Positions 51,062-59,885 of a stretch of DNA of 64,000 nucleotides are shown here, piece after piece. Every line of letters begins with the position of its first letter. The first letter of the stretch is position 1. Where the stretch lies: positions 101,452 to 165,451 of the forward strand of contig DATKPE010000038.1 in assembly GCA_035524335.1 (NCBI GenBank), read 5' to 3'. The position numbers and the translations under genes were made by a program. Below the pieces are notes generated by a model. It ran no database searches. It was not told where the DNA came from and saw nothing but the letters and a program-made list of their open reading frames with translations. This stretch comes from DATKPE01 sp035524335 (lineage in GTDB: Bacteria; Bacteroidota; Ignavibacteria; UBA10030; SZUA-254).

Positions 51062-52048
51062 TTATCTGTTGACTGCCTTCATCGCCTGTTCGGGGTAACG
51101 GGTCCCCCTGGTGATGCCGGCGGGAATTGCCGCACCAAGCCGGCGCAGTTCCCCGGGTGTCAGCACGATGCCGGCGGCGGCCGCATTCTCCTCCAGATAG
51201 ACGCGGCGTTTGGTGCCCGGTATGGGGACAATATCGTTCCCCTGCGACATGACCCATGCTATGGCGAGCTGTGCCGGCGTGCATTTTTTCTCCCCGGCAA
51301 GCGCTTCGATCTCCCGGACGATGGAGAGGTTTTGTGTGAAATTCTCCGGCTGAAACCGGGGATGATTCTTGCGGTAATCCGCTTCTCCGAAATCACCGGG
51401 GGAACGGAAGCGTGCGGAGAGAAATCCGCGGCCGATGGGGCTGTATGCGACAAATCCGATCCCGAGCTCCCTGCATACAGCCAGGATCTCCTTCTCCACA
51501 TCGCGGGTCCAGAGCGAATATTCCGTCTGCAGGGCTGTGATCGTGTGAACCCTGCATGCCTTCCGGATCGTGGCGGGAGCTGCTTCCGATAATCCGAGAA
51601 ACCGGACCTTGCCGGCTGTGACCAGTTCGGACATCGCGCCGACCGTCTCTTCTATCGGGGTATTCGGGTCGACCCGGTGCTGGTAATAGAGGTCGATCGT
51701 CTCCACGCCGAGGCGCCGGAGGCTTGCATCGCATGCCGTCTTCACGTATTCCGGCCGTCCGTTGACGCCGAGGAACTCCCCTTTCTCCCCCCTGACATTG
51801 CCGAATTTCGTCGCGAGGAAAATCTCCTTTCGCCGGCCGCGGATCGCCTTCCCGACAAGCCGTTCGTTGTCTCCGACGCCGTACATGTCCGCCGTGTCGA
51901 GAAAATTTATGCCGAGTTCGAGGGCCCGGTGAATCGTCGCAACGGATTCGTCGTCATTCCGCGGACCGTAAAATTCTGACATTCCCATACAGCCGAGGCC
52001 GAGCGCCGAGACCGTGGGACCATTCCTGCCGAGTAAACGCGTTTTCAT
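51062..52048 (-). CDS. aldo/keto reductase
   Basis: 328-residue NADPH-dependent oxidoreductase with the TIM-barrel AKR fold. Catalytic tetrad visible: Asp and Tyr in LDTADMYGVGDNE, Lys in FLATKFGN and His in DLYYQHRVD. GCMGMSEFYGPRND and the C-terminal DIVPIPGTKRRVYLEEN are typical of the AKR13-type group acting on aldehydes. It starts six bases after the YgiD-like stop, so it shares a transcript. Confidence 0.9.
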   Translation of the reverse strand: MKTRLLGRNGPTVSALGLGCMGMSEFYGPRNDDESVATIHRALELGINFLDTADMYGVGDNERLVGKAIRGRRKEIFLATKFGNVRGEKGEFLGVNGRPEYVKTACDASLRRLGVETIDLYYQHRVDPNTPIEETVGAMSELVTAGKVRFLGLSEAAPATIRKACRVHTITALQTEYSLWTRDVEKEILAVCRELGIGFVAYSPIGRGFLSARFRSPGDFGEADYRKNHPRFQPENFTQNLSIVREIEALAGEKKCTPAQLAIAWVMSQGNDIVPIPGTKRRVYLEENAAAAGIVLTPGELRRLGAAIPAGITRGTRYPEQAMKAVNR

Positions 52049-52054
52049 AGCCGG

Positions 52055-52888
52055 TTATCCATGAGTTGGTTGGATGATGAACGAGGTCATCGATATCGAC
52101 CCCAGAATTGTCTTGTCATTGAAAAAATTCACCGATTCGGATTCTTTTCTGAGAGCGAGCGCATAGAGCATCGGGAGATAATGTTCCGCGGTGGGGATGG
52201 CAAGGCCTGCGGCGGGACCGAACGACCGGTATTCTGCGAGCTCTCCTGCATCTCCCTCCAGGATGAGGGTTTTGATCCTGCCATTGATCTCTTCCGCCCA
52301 GTCGTATGCGCTGTCCGGGTTGTCCCATCGGATCATGCGGAGGTTGTGCACCATGTTGCCGCTTCCCAAAATGAGCACTCCCCGCTCGCGGAGAAAGGAA
52401 AACCGGGTGGCGAATTCGTAATGCCAGCGGGCATCCCGCCGGCGGTTGAGACTCATCTGCACAACCGGGATGTCGGCCCCGGGGTAGATCCTGCGGAGAA
52501 CGCTCCAGCATCCGTGATCGAGTCCCCATGCCCGATCAAGTCCGATCAGCGGTTCGGGTGCGGCGGCGAGGGTGAGCCGGGCAAGAGCCGGACTTCCGGG
52601 CGCCGGATAGCGCACATCGTACAACTCCTGCGGGAAGCCGTAGAAATCGTGGATTGTTTCGGGGCGTTCCGCCGACGTGACATAAGTTCCGTCGGTTTCC
52701 CAGTGGGCGGAAATGCAGAGAATGGCTGAGGGCCGGGGGAGCGATCCGCCGAGCGATCGCCATCCGGCGGAAAATTCCGTCTCCTCGATCGCGTTCATGG
52801 GATTTCCGTGACCGATGAAGACGACCGGCATCGCCGGTGTGGGATTGAATGAATCGCTCGCGGCGAGAAAGTCGCCGATTCCGTCCAT
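52055..52888 (-). CDS. ygiD: 4,5-DOPA dioxygenase extradiol-like protein (YgiD/LigB family)
   Basis: 277 residues of the class III extradiol dioxygenase family. PVVFIGHGNPMNAIEET near 21, CISAHWETDG near 58, LDHGCWSVLRRIYPG near 123 and ILGSGNMVHNLRM near 172 carry the metal-binding histidines. Plant and bacterial members open the ring of catechols such as DOPA. The neighbouring reductase suggests the pair handles aromatic or aldehyde products, but this is inference. The shorter start at MPVVFIGHG is possible. Confidence 0.85.
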   Translation of the reverse strand: MDGIGDFLAASDSFNPTPAMPVVFIGHGNPMNAIEETEFSAGWRSLGGSLPRPSAILCISAHWETDGTYVTSAERPETIHDFYGFPQELYDVRYPAPGSPALARLTLAAAPEPLIGLDRAWGLDHGCWSVLRRIYPGADIPVVQMSLNRRRDARWHYEFATRFSFLRERGVLILGSGNMVHNLRMIRWDNPDSAYDWAEEINGRIKTLILEGDAGELAEYRSFGPAAGLAIPTAEHYLPMLYALALRKESESVNFFNDKTILGSISMTSFIIQPTHG

Positions 52889-53036
52889 GCTGATTCCGGG
52901 AGTAATGGGAAATTGCGGTTCATTTCAATGTACGACGTTGTCCGCAGATCGGCAAGATGTTTCCGGTCGCCTCCCGGCGGAAATCGGGACAGCTAACGGA
53001 TCCGGACCGCCGGCGCATATGCGGATCCCGCCGATT

Positions 53037-53064
53037 TTGCAGAGAGAATCCTATTGTGTACATT
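53037..53064 (+). promoter_or_regulatory. possible promoter of the prolyl oligopeptidase gene
   Basis: TTGCAG (53037-53042), 16 bases, TACATT (53059-53064). Expected start near 53071, 38 bases before the ATG at 53109. Confidence 0.4.
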
Positions 53065-53108
53065 GCGGAATCAATCAACTTTTCCCCCCATTCGAACCGG
53101 AAATACTC

Positions 53109-55241
53109 ATGAAGAAGACTTTTTTCGCAGCTGCGCTGGCCATCGTACTCTGTACGGGGATGATCTGTTCTGTTGCCGAGGCGCGTCAGTGGAAATATCC
53201 GAAAGCACGTCGGGGCGACGCCGCGGATACCCTCTTTGGTACGAGAGTTGCCGATCCCTATCGGTGGATGGAAACCCCCGATACACCGGAATTGACGGAG
53301 TGGATCTCACAGGAGAATGCCCTGACCACCGGTTATCTCGCGAAGATTCAGGAATGGCCCATCCTGAAAAACGAAATCCGCGATCATCTGAAGTACGCCC
53401 GGTTTACGGTCCCTCAGAAAAGGGGAAACAGATACTTTTTCTCGAAAAATGACGGTCTGCAGAACCAGAACGTTCTGTACTTCATGACCTCGCTCAGCGG
53501 TGATCCGGCCGTCCTTCTCGATCCCAACACGCTTTCGCAGGACGGAACGGTGGCGCTCTCGACGCAGGCATTCAGCCGGGACGGCCGGTACTTTGCCTAC
53601 GGGCTCTCCCGCAGTGGAAGCGATCGCGAGGAAATATCCGTCCGCGACGTGAATTCCGGCAAGGATATGACCGACCTTCTCCGCTGGTGTAAATTTACCG
53701 GCATCGCCTGGAGTCCCGACAACAAGGGATTTTATTATGACCGCTATCCCGAACCGGGGACGGTCCCCAAAGAGGATGAGAACAATTACGACAAAGTCTA
53801 CTGGCATACCCTCGGAACGCCGCAAACACAGGACCGGCTCATCTATGAACGGCCCGATGCGAAGGAGCTCGGGTTCGGCGCGATCGTCACCGACGATGGA
53901 AAATATCTCTTTCTCTATGTCGGCCACGGTACGGACGCCCAGAACCGGCTCTACTACCGCGAGAGATCTTCGGATGGGCCTTTTATCCGGCTCATCGATA
54001 CGGCCGACGCCGGTTACGGATTCCTCGGGAATATCGGCCCGATCGTCTATCTGCAGACCGATCTCAACGCCCCGCACGGCAAGATCATCGCGGTCGACCT
54101 CGATCACCCGGACCGCCGGAACTGGAAGGACGTCGTCCCCGAACAGGCCGATGTCATCTCGTCCGTCAATCTCGTCGACCGGCATTTCGTCGTCGTCTAT
54201 CTTCATGACGCGCACAACATCATGAAGATCTACGCGCTCGACGGAACACCCGGCCGCGACGTCGCCCTCCCGACTCTCGGGACGGCAAACAGCGTGAGCG
54301 GCGAGCAGAACGACAAGGAGTTCTTTTTTCAATTCACATCGTTTCTCTATCCGCCGACGGTGTTCCGCTACAGCTTCGAGGACAATACGCTCACGGTCTT
54401 CCGCAAAAGCGGAATAAACATCGATCCGACGCAGTTCGAAACCATACAGGTGTTCGCTCCGTCGAAGGATGGAACAAAAATTCCGATGTTCCTCACCTAC
54501 CAGAAGGGAATAAAACTGGACGGAAACAACCCCACCATCCTGTACGGCTACGGCGGCTTCTCGCAGAATATTCTGCCATCCTTCTCTTCCACGCGGCTCA
54601 TCTGGCTTGAAAACGGCGGGATCTATGCGAGTGCGGTCCTCCGGGGGGGTAATGAGTACGGCGAGGAATGGCACAAAGCGGGCATGCTGGGGAAAAAGCA
54701 AAACGTGTTCGACGACTTTATCGCCTGCGCACACTGGCTCATCGATCAGAAATACACGAGCACGCCGAAGCTGGCCATCCAGGGAGGAAGCAACGGCGGA
54801 CTCCTCGTCTCCGCCTGCATGATTCAGGAACCGCACCTGTTCGGGGCGGTGATCGACCAGGTGCCGGTGACCGACATGCTCCGCTACCAGAAGTTCACCG
54901 TCGGCAGGTACTGGACCGGAGAATACGGGAACGCGGAGGCGTCGGCGGACCAGTTCAGAAACCTCTACGCATACTCACCCCTGCACAATGTGAAGAAAGG
55001 GACAACGTATCCGCCGGTTCTCATCACCACGGCCGATCACGACGACCGCGTTGTCCCGTCGCACGCAATGAAGTTCTGCGCCACCCTCCAGGAGGCGGAC
55101 GCCGGCGTCCATCCGATACTTATTCGCATCGATACGAAGGCGGGACACGGCGGGGGCAAGCCGACGGCAAAACAGATAGAGGAACTGACCGATATCTACA
55201 CGTTTCTCTTCGAGACTCTCCAGGCGAGACTGGAAAACTGA
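53109..55241 (+). CDS. prolyl oligopeptidase (S9A)
   Basis: 710 residues with a signal peptide (FFAAALAIVLCTGMICSVAEA), so periplasmic or secreted. An N-terminal beta-propeller (about 60-430) gates the C-terminal alpha/beta hydrolase domain. Catalytic Ser is in QGGSNGGLL, Asp in TTADHDDRVVPSH and His in KAGHGGGKPTA. It cuts small peptides after proline. The frame is open to 52815, but the signal peptide and promoter support ATG 53109. Convergent with the glycosylase gene. Confidence 0.92.
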   Translation: MKKTFFAAALAIVLCTGMICSVAEARQWKYPKARRGDAADTLFGTRVADPYRWMETPDTPELTEWISQENALTTGYLAKIQEWPILKNEIRDHLKYARFTVPQKRGNRYFFSKNDGLQNQNVLYFMTSLSGDPAVLLDPNTLSQDGTVALSTQAFSRDGRYFAYGLSRSGSDREEISVRDVNSGKDMTDLLRWCKFTGIAWSPDNKGFYYDRYPEPGTVPKEDENNYDKVYWHTLGTPQTQDRLIYERPDAKELGFGAIVTDDGKYLFLYVGHGTDAQNRLYYRERSSDGPFIRLIDTADAGYGFLGNIGPIVYLQTDLNAPHGKIIAVDLDHPDRRNWKDVVPEQADVISSVNLVDRHFVVVYLHDAHNIMKIYALDGTPGRDVALPTLGTANSVSGEQNDKEFFFQFTSFLYPPTVFRYSFEDNTLTVFRKSGINIDPTQFETIQVFAPSKDGTKIPMFLTYQKGIKLDGNNPTILYGYGGFSQNILPSFSSTRLIWLENGGIYASAVLRGGNEYGEEWHKAGMLGKKQNVFDDFIACAHWLIDQKYTSTPKLAIQGGSNGGLLVSACMIQEPHLFGAVIDQVPVTDMLRYQKFTVGRYWTGEYGNAEASADQFRNLYAYSPLHNVKKGTTYPPVLITTADHDDRVVPSHAMKFCATLQEADAGVHPILIRIDTKAGHGGGKPTAKQIEELTDIYTFLFETLQARLEN

Positions 55242-55257
55242 AGATCATCGGCGCGGA

Positions 55258-56166
55258 TCACTTCCTGCCGAGGACCGGATCCGCTTCGAGTTCCTCGATC
55301 GACCGGGGCCAGTCGGAATGCAGAAGACGCGATAGCGACCGGTCGGCGAGCACACTGCCGCCGGTCTGACACCGGGGACAATAATTGCACTCGTTTTCAG
55401 CGTAGACGATGCGCTGAACGGCGGTGCCGCAGACGGGGCATGGTCTGCCGAATTTCCCGTGAACAGCCATGTCGGGCCGGAACGCCGTCACATCTTCCGG
55501 AAAAGTATCGCCGGTTTCCTTCCTCAGTTTTTCCGTCCATTCCCGGAGGATTGCCACGGTCGCCGTGTGGAGCCGGTCTGCTTCGTCCTCCGACAGCGCA
55601 CGCGTCTGCCGGAACGGCGAGAGTCCCGCCCGGTGCAGGATCTCTTCGGAATAGGCGTTCCCGATGCCGCTGAAGAGCCGGGGATCGGTCAGAGCCCGTT
55701 TCAACGTGTGATTTTCCCTGACGAGCGCCGCGCGGAACGCCGCCGCGGTCGCATTCACCGGATCGATACCGCCGCGGTCGAACGCCCGGAGAGACTCCCG
55801 GCTCCTCACGCAGTGCAGTGAGGCGCGCCGCCTGCTTCCAGCCTCGGTCAGGAGAACGCTCCCCGCGGAAAAATCGAATGCGGCGAGTGAATTCCTCCCT
55901 CCCGCCTTTGCTCCCGCAATCCTCCAGTGAAACCTCCCCGCCACCATGAGATGAAAGATGAGATATAACTCGCCTTTAAATTCCCAGACGATCTGTTTTC
56001 CGATGCGGCTGACGGCGAGGACGGTGTTGCCTTCGAACGATGGAAGGGGAGGATCGACGGTGCGGAGCAGAAACGGATGCCGGAGCCGGATCTTTTCGAG
56101 GCGCTGACCGGTCAGAAGCGTGGAAAAATGCTCCTGATACAGGGTGATGTCGGGATATTCCGGCAT
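55258..56166 (-). CDS. Fpg/Nei family DNA glycosylase
   Basis: 302 residues. The mature enzyme begins with Pro2-Glu3 (PEYPDITLYQEHF), the catalytic pair for base excision and beta/delta-elimination. The helix-two-turn-helix part contains LTDPRLFSGIGNAYSEEILH and the C-terminal zinc finger has CPVCG and CPRC spaced as in Fpg. It repairs oxidised bases, probably pyrimidine or purine lesions; Fpg and Nei cannot be told apart safely. An upstream in-frame ATG at 56214 is rejected because Pro2 must follow the start Met. Confidence 0.88.
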   Translation of the reverse strand: MPEYPDITLYQEHFSTLLTGQRLEKIRLRHPFLLRTVDPPLPSFEGNTVLAVSRIGKQIVWEFKGELYLIFHLMVAGRFHWRIAGAKAGGRNSLAAFDFSAGSVLLTEAGSRRRASLHCVRSRESLRAFDRGGIDPVNATAAAFRAALVRENHTLKRALTDPRLFSGIGNAYSEEILHRAGLSPFRQTRALSEDEADRLHTATVAILREWTEKLRKETGDTFPEDVTAFRPDMAVHGKFGRPCPVCGTAVQRIVYAENECNYCPRCQTGGSVLADRSLSRLLHSDWPRSIEELEADPVLGRK

Positions 56167-56367
56167 GAATTCGGATGCGTGAGAGTGGTGAAACCCGGTT
56201 GTCAATATAGACATTCGGTCCGGTAAACAAAATGATACTCCCTCCGATCAATTTGGCAGACGAATACGGATACCGGGCTCCAAGTGATTTGCCGGCATTC
56301 TCAACGCTGATAAGGAATTATAAAGGATTGAAAAATCCGTGAACGGGAAAACTGAATCCGTTTGATT

Positions 56368-56395
56368 TTGCCCCCTGACAGTGGCGCACTATTTG
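56368..56395 (+). promoter_or_regulatory. possible promoter of the hox operon
   Basis: TTGCCC (56368-56373), 16 bases, TATTTG (56390-56395), about 50 bases before the hoxE ATG. Matches are moderate. Confidence 0.35.
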
Positions 56396-56444
56396 CATCG
56401 GTCCAAGCAGTCGTACATTGCCAACCGACTGATAGTTTGACAGA

Positions 56445-56957
56445 ATGACACAGACGACGAAACCAAATTCTCATCCGAGCGGGGACAATCGGTTCAAACT
56501 TCTCGACCGGACGATCACGAAACATCAGGCGAACGGGGATGCGCTGATCGAGGTTCTGCACGCGGCGCAGGAAATTTTCGGATTTCTGGAAACGGATCTC
56601 CTGATCTATATCTCCCACAAACTGAAACTGCCGCTGAGCAGAGTGTACGGTGTCGCAACGTTCTATCATTTCTTCCGGCTCAAACCGAACGGCAAACATA
56701 CCTTTGTCCTCTGCACGGGAACCGCCTGTTACGTCAAGGGGGCCAATGGAATTCAGCAGGCGGTGGAAGGGCACTGCCGGACCAAATTCGGTGAAACGAC
56801 CGCCGACAGGAGCGTGTCCCTGATATCGGCCCGGTGCGTCGGCTCGTGCGGGCTTGCGCCGGTGACGGTTATCGACAATCAGGTGGTCGGGAAAATGACG
56901 CCGGAGGAAGCGGTGAACCGTCTCCGCGCATTCCAGGAGGAGGAGGTGACGGCATGA
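56445..56957 (+). CDS. hoxE: NAD-linked [NiFe] hydrogenase, HoxE-type 2Fe-2S subunit
   Basis: 170 residues of the NuoE/HoxE thioredoxin-like ferredoxin family. Its 2Fe-2S ligands are Cys90, Cys95, Cys131 and Cys135 (CTGTAC and CVGSC). The N-terminal helical part has LIEVLHAAQEIFGFLE and VYGVATFYHFF, shared with NuoE. It passes electrons between the diaphorase and hydrogenase halves. First gene of a tightly overlapping operon (hoxE-F-U-Y-H-W). Confidence 0.9.
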   Translation: MTQTTKPNSHPSGDNRFKLLDRTITKHQANGDALIEVLHAAQEIFGFLETDLLIYISHKLKLPLSRVYGVATFYHFFRLKPNGKHTFVLCTGTACYVKGANGIQQAVEGHCRTKFGETTADRSVSLISARCVGSCGLAPVTVIDNQVVGKMTPEEAVNRLRAFQEEEVTA

Positions 56958-58600
56958 CACTCGAAGAACTGCGCGAACTTGCCGAAACCGAACGCGGCCG
57001 GCAATCCAAATTTCGTCACAGGATTCTGTTCTGTTCGGCTGCGGGCTGTCTCTCCTGCGGAAGCGGGAATCTGCGTGAAGCGTTCACCCAGGCGCTCAGG
57101 GAACATAAACTGGAAGGGGAGGTGGAAGTTCAGGGGACCGGGTGCATGGGGCTCTGCGGTCAGGGCCCGTTGGTCAAGGTTCATTCCGACGAGACGCTCT
57201 ACGAGCGCGTCGATGCCGATGCGGCGCGGCGGATCGTGGGAGAACATCTCGCCGGGGGGCGGCGGGTGGCGGAACACCTGGTCGACACGACACGGCCGTT
57301 CTTTGCCGCGCAGTCCAAGATCGTTCTGGAAAACTGCGGCAGGATAAATGCGGAGAGCATCGACGAGTACATCGCGGTCGGCGGGTACGAGGCGCTTGCC
57401 AAAGCGCTGACCGAAGTGCCGCCCGACGGGGTGATCGAGCAGATCCGGCTCAGCGGACTCCGCGGCCGCGGCGGCGCAGGATATCCGACAGGGCTGAAAT
57501 GGGGAATCGTCCGCAAGGCGAAGAGCGAACAGAAATATGTCGTGTGCAACGCGGATGAGGGGGATCCGGGGGCGTTCATGGACAGGAGCGTCCTCGAAGG
57601 CGATCCGCACAGGATTCTGGAGGGAATGGCGATCGCAGGGTATGCCGTGGGAGCGAATCAGGGGTATATCTATATACGGGCGGAGTACCCGCTCGCGATC
57701 GAACGGCTCAAACTTGCCATCAAACAGGCCGAACGGCTCGGACTGCTCGGCAACAGAATTTTTGATTCCAATTTCAATTTCCGGATCGATCTGCGGATCG
57801 GCGCGGGGGCGTTCGTCTGCGGCGAGGAGACTGCCCTGCTCAGATCGATACAGGGGCGGCGCGGGCGGCCCAGGCCGAGACCACCGTATCCCTCGGAGCG
57901 CGGCCTCTGGGGAATGCCGACGCTGATCAACAATGTCGAGACGTACGCGAATATCGCCCCGATCATGACCAGGGGGAGCGCCTGGTTTGCCTCGATCGGG
58001 ACGCCGAAGAGCACGGGGACAAAAGTGTTCGCGCTGGCGGGAAAGATCCGGAATACGGGTCTCATCGAAGTGCCGATGGGGATTCCGCTCCGGAAAATCA
58101 TCTTCGACATAGGGGAGGGAACGCCGGAAGGGACGGAGTTCAAGGCGGCGCAGACGGGGGGTCCGTCCGGAGGCTGTATTCCGAAGGAGCACCTCGATCT
58201 GCCGGTCGATTACGAATCGCTGGCGACCGTCGGCTCCATCATGGGATCGGGCGGAATGATCGTCATGGATTCCACCTCCAACATGGTCGACGTCGCAAAA
58301 TACTTCATGGAATTCTCCGTCGACGAGTCGTGCGGCAAATGCATTCCCTGCCGGGTCGGCACGAAACACATACACGGGCTTCTCGAAAAAATCTCCGCCG
58401 GCACTGCGGATGCGGGGCATGTCCGCCTGCTGGAGGAGCTCTGCACGATGGTGAAGGAGACAAGCCTGTGCGGTCTCGGACAGTCGGCGCCGAATCCCGT
58501 CCTTTCGACACTCAGGTTTTTTCGGCAGGAATACGACGAAAAACTTGTTCCGGAGACGGCCGGAGAAAACGGCACTCATAAGAACGACAAAACCGTATGA
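56954..58600 (+). CDS. hoxF: NAD-linked [NiFe] hydrogenase, diaphorase subunit HoxF
   Basis: 548 residues. An N-terminal 2Fe-2S thioredoxin-like domain (CSAAGCLSC and GCMGLC) leads into the NuoF-type flavoprotein: NAD/FMN loop GLRGRGGAGYPTGLKWG, CNADEGDPGAFMDR, the FMN region GAGAFVCGEETALL and the 4Fe-4S motif ESCGKCIPCRVGT with a later Cys in LCGLG. It oxidises or reduces NAD(H) in the cytoplasm. The start overlaps hoxE by four bases. The same arrangement occurs in bidirectional Hox hydrogenases of cyanobacteria and others. Confidence 0.93.
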   Translation: MTLEELRELAETERGRQSKFRHRILFCSAAGCLSCGSGNLREAFTQALREHKLEGEVEVQGTGCMGLCGQGPLVKVHSDETLYERVDADAARRIVGEHLAGGRRVAEHLVDTTRPFFAAQSKIVLENCGRINAESIDEYIAVGGYEALAKALTEVPPDGVIEQIRLSGLRGRGGAGYPTGLKWGIVRKAKSEQKYVVCNADEGDPGAFMDRSVLEGDPHRILEGMAIAGYAVGANQGYIYIRAEYPLAIERLKLAIKQAERLGLLGNRIFDSNFNFRIDLRIGAGAFVCGEETALLRSIQGRRGRPRPRPPYPSERGLWGMPTLINNVETYANIAPIMTRGSAWFASIGTPKSTGTKVFALAGKIRNTGLIEVPMGIPLRKIIFDIGEGTPEGTEFKAAQTGGPSGGCIPKEHLDLPVDYESLATVGSIMGSGGMIVMDSTSNMVDVAKYFMEFSVDESCGKCIPCRVGTKHIHGLLEKISAGTADAGHVRLLEELCTMVKETSLCGLGQSAPNPVLSTLRFFRQEYDEKLVPETAGENGTHKNDKTV

Positions 58601-59331
58601 GCATCATTACCCTCACGATCGACGGCGAACAGCTCAGCGCACAGCCCACCGATTCGCTTCTGGAGATTGCGCGCGAGCACAACATCCACATTCCCACTCT
58701 CTGTCACCTCGACGGGCTGACCGAGGTGGGGGCCTGCAGGCTCTGCCTTGTGGAAATCGAGGGGTCTGCAAAGCTTCATCCGGCCTGTACGACCAAACCG
58801 GCGGAAGGCATGGTCGTTCGAACGAACACGGACCGGCTCAAACGGTACCGGCGGATGATCATCGAACTTCTGGCATCGGAAGGGAATCATCAGTGCGCGG
58901 TCTGCGTCGTCAACAATCACTGCGAACTGCAGAACCTGGCGTACGATACCGGCCTCATCTATGTCCGGTTCCCCTACCTCTACCCGGTGAAGGAACTGGA
59001 TGCGACGCATGAGGAGTTTGTGATCGACCGGAACCGGTGCGTTCTCTGCACACGGTGCGTCAGGGTCTGTCATGAAGTCGAAGCGGCGCATGTCTGGGAT
59101 ATCGCCGGCCGGGGCATCGAATGCTCGATCATCGCGGATATGAATCAGCCGTGGGGGACCTCCCAGAGCTGTACCTCCTGCGGCAAATGTGTGCTCGTCT
59201 GCCCGACCGGAGCACTATTCAAGAAAGGGGTCACCGTCGCGGAAATGGAAAAGAACACCGATTTTTTGAGATACATTGTCACGGCCCGGACGAACCGGCA
59301 ATGGGTCACGACAGAAAACGAGGAGGAATAA
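58597..59331 (+). CDS. hoxU: NAD-linked [NiFe] hydrogenase, HoxU-type iron-sulfur subunit
   Basis: 244 residues, related to the N-terminus of NuoG. A plant-type 2Fe-2S cluster uses Cys36, Cys47, Cys50 and Cys64. The NuoG-type HxxxCxxCxxxxxC site is in NHQCAVCVVNNHCEL, and two 4Fe-4S motifs follow (CVLCTRCVRVCHE and CTSCGKCVLVCPTGAL). It wires HoxF to the hydrogenase core. Overlaps hoxF by four bases and hoxY by one. Confidence 0.93.
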   Translation: MSIITLTIDGEQLSAQPTDSLLEIAREHNIHIPTLCHLDGLTEVGACRLCLVEIEGSAKLHPACTTKPAEGMVVRTNTDRLKRYRRMIIELLASEGNHQCAVCVVNNHCELQNLAYDTGLIYVRFPYLYPVKELDATHEEFVIDRNRCVLCTRCVRVCHEVEAAHVWDIAGRGIECSIIADMNQPWGTSQSCTSCGKCVLVCPTGALFKKGVTVAEMEKNTDFLRYIVTARTNRQWVTTENEEE

Positions 59332-59885
59332 TGCCGGAAACGACCGCACCGAAACCCCGCATCGCCACCGTCTGGCTCGGAGGCTGTTCCGGCTGTCACA
59401 TGTCCCTTCTCGACATCGATGAACGGCTCATCGAGCTTTCCGAAAAGATTGAGCTTGTCTATTCGCCGATCGCCGACGTGAAGGAATTCCCCGAAAACGT
59501 CGACGTGACGTTCGTGGAGGGGACCGTCACCAACAATGAAAATGAAGAGCTGGCGCGCCGGATCCGCGCACGGTCGCGCTTTGTCGTCTCCTTCGGCGAT
59601 TGTGCGACCACCGGCAACGTGACCGCGATGCGCAACAGATTCAGCACCGACGAAATCGTCCACCGCGCATATGTTGAGCTCGCGGACGGCGACCCGACGA
59701 TCCCGTCCGAATTTCTCACCATCGCAAAGCTTCTTCCGCAGGCGAGACCGCTTCACGAAATCATCCGGGTCGACGCGTTTCTGCACGGCTGTCCCCCGAC
59801 GGCCGACCAGATCTGGTTCGCCATCTCCGAATTTCTCGCGGGCAGAATTCCGGTCTTCTCAACAGTCTACCTCCGCTATGGATAA
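59331..59885 (+). CDS. hoxY: NAD-linked [NiFe] hydrogenase small subunit HoxY
   Basis: 184 residues. It holds the 4Fe-4S cluster next to the active site: Cys19 and Cys22 (LGGCSGCHMS), Cys91 (FGDCATTGN) and Cys154 (LHGCPPTADQ). No Tat signal is present, so the enzyme is cytoplasmic, as expected for group 3d. The stop overlaps hoxH by eight bases. Confidence 0.93.
   Translation: MPETTAPKPRIATVWLGGCSGCHMSLLDIDERLIELSEKIELVYSPIADVKEFPENVDVTFVEGTVTNNENEELARRIRARSRFVVSFGDCATTGNVTAMRNRFSTDEIVHRAYVELADGDPTIPSEFLTIAKLLPQARPLHEIIRVDAFLHGCPPTADQIWFAISEFLAGRIPVFSTVYLRYG

Noticed and set aside
56879..58579. 566-codon open frame on the minus strand opposite hoxF
   Set aside because: hoxF has all its cofactor motifs; the antisense frame is a low-complexity Arg/Pro/His-rich shadow.
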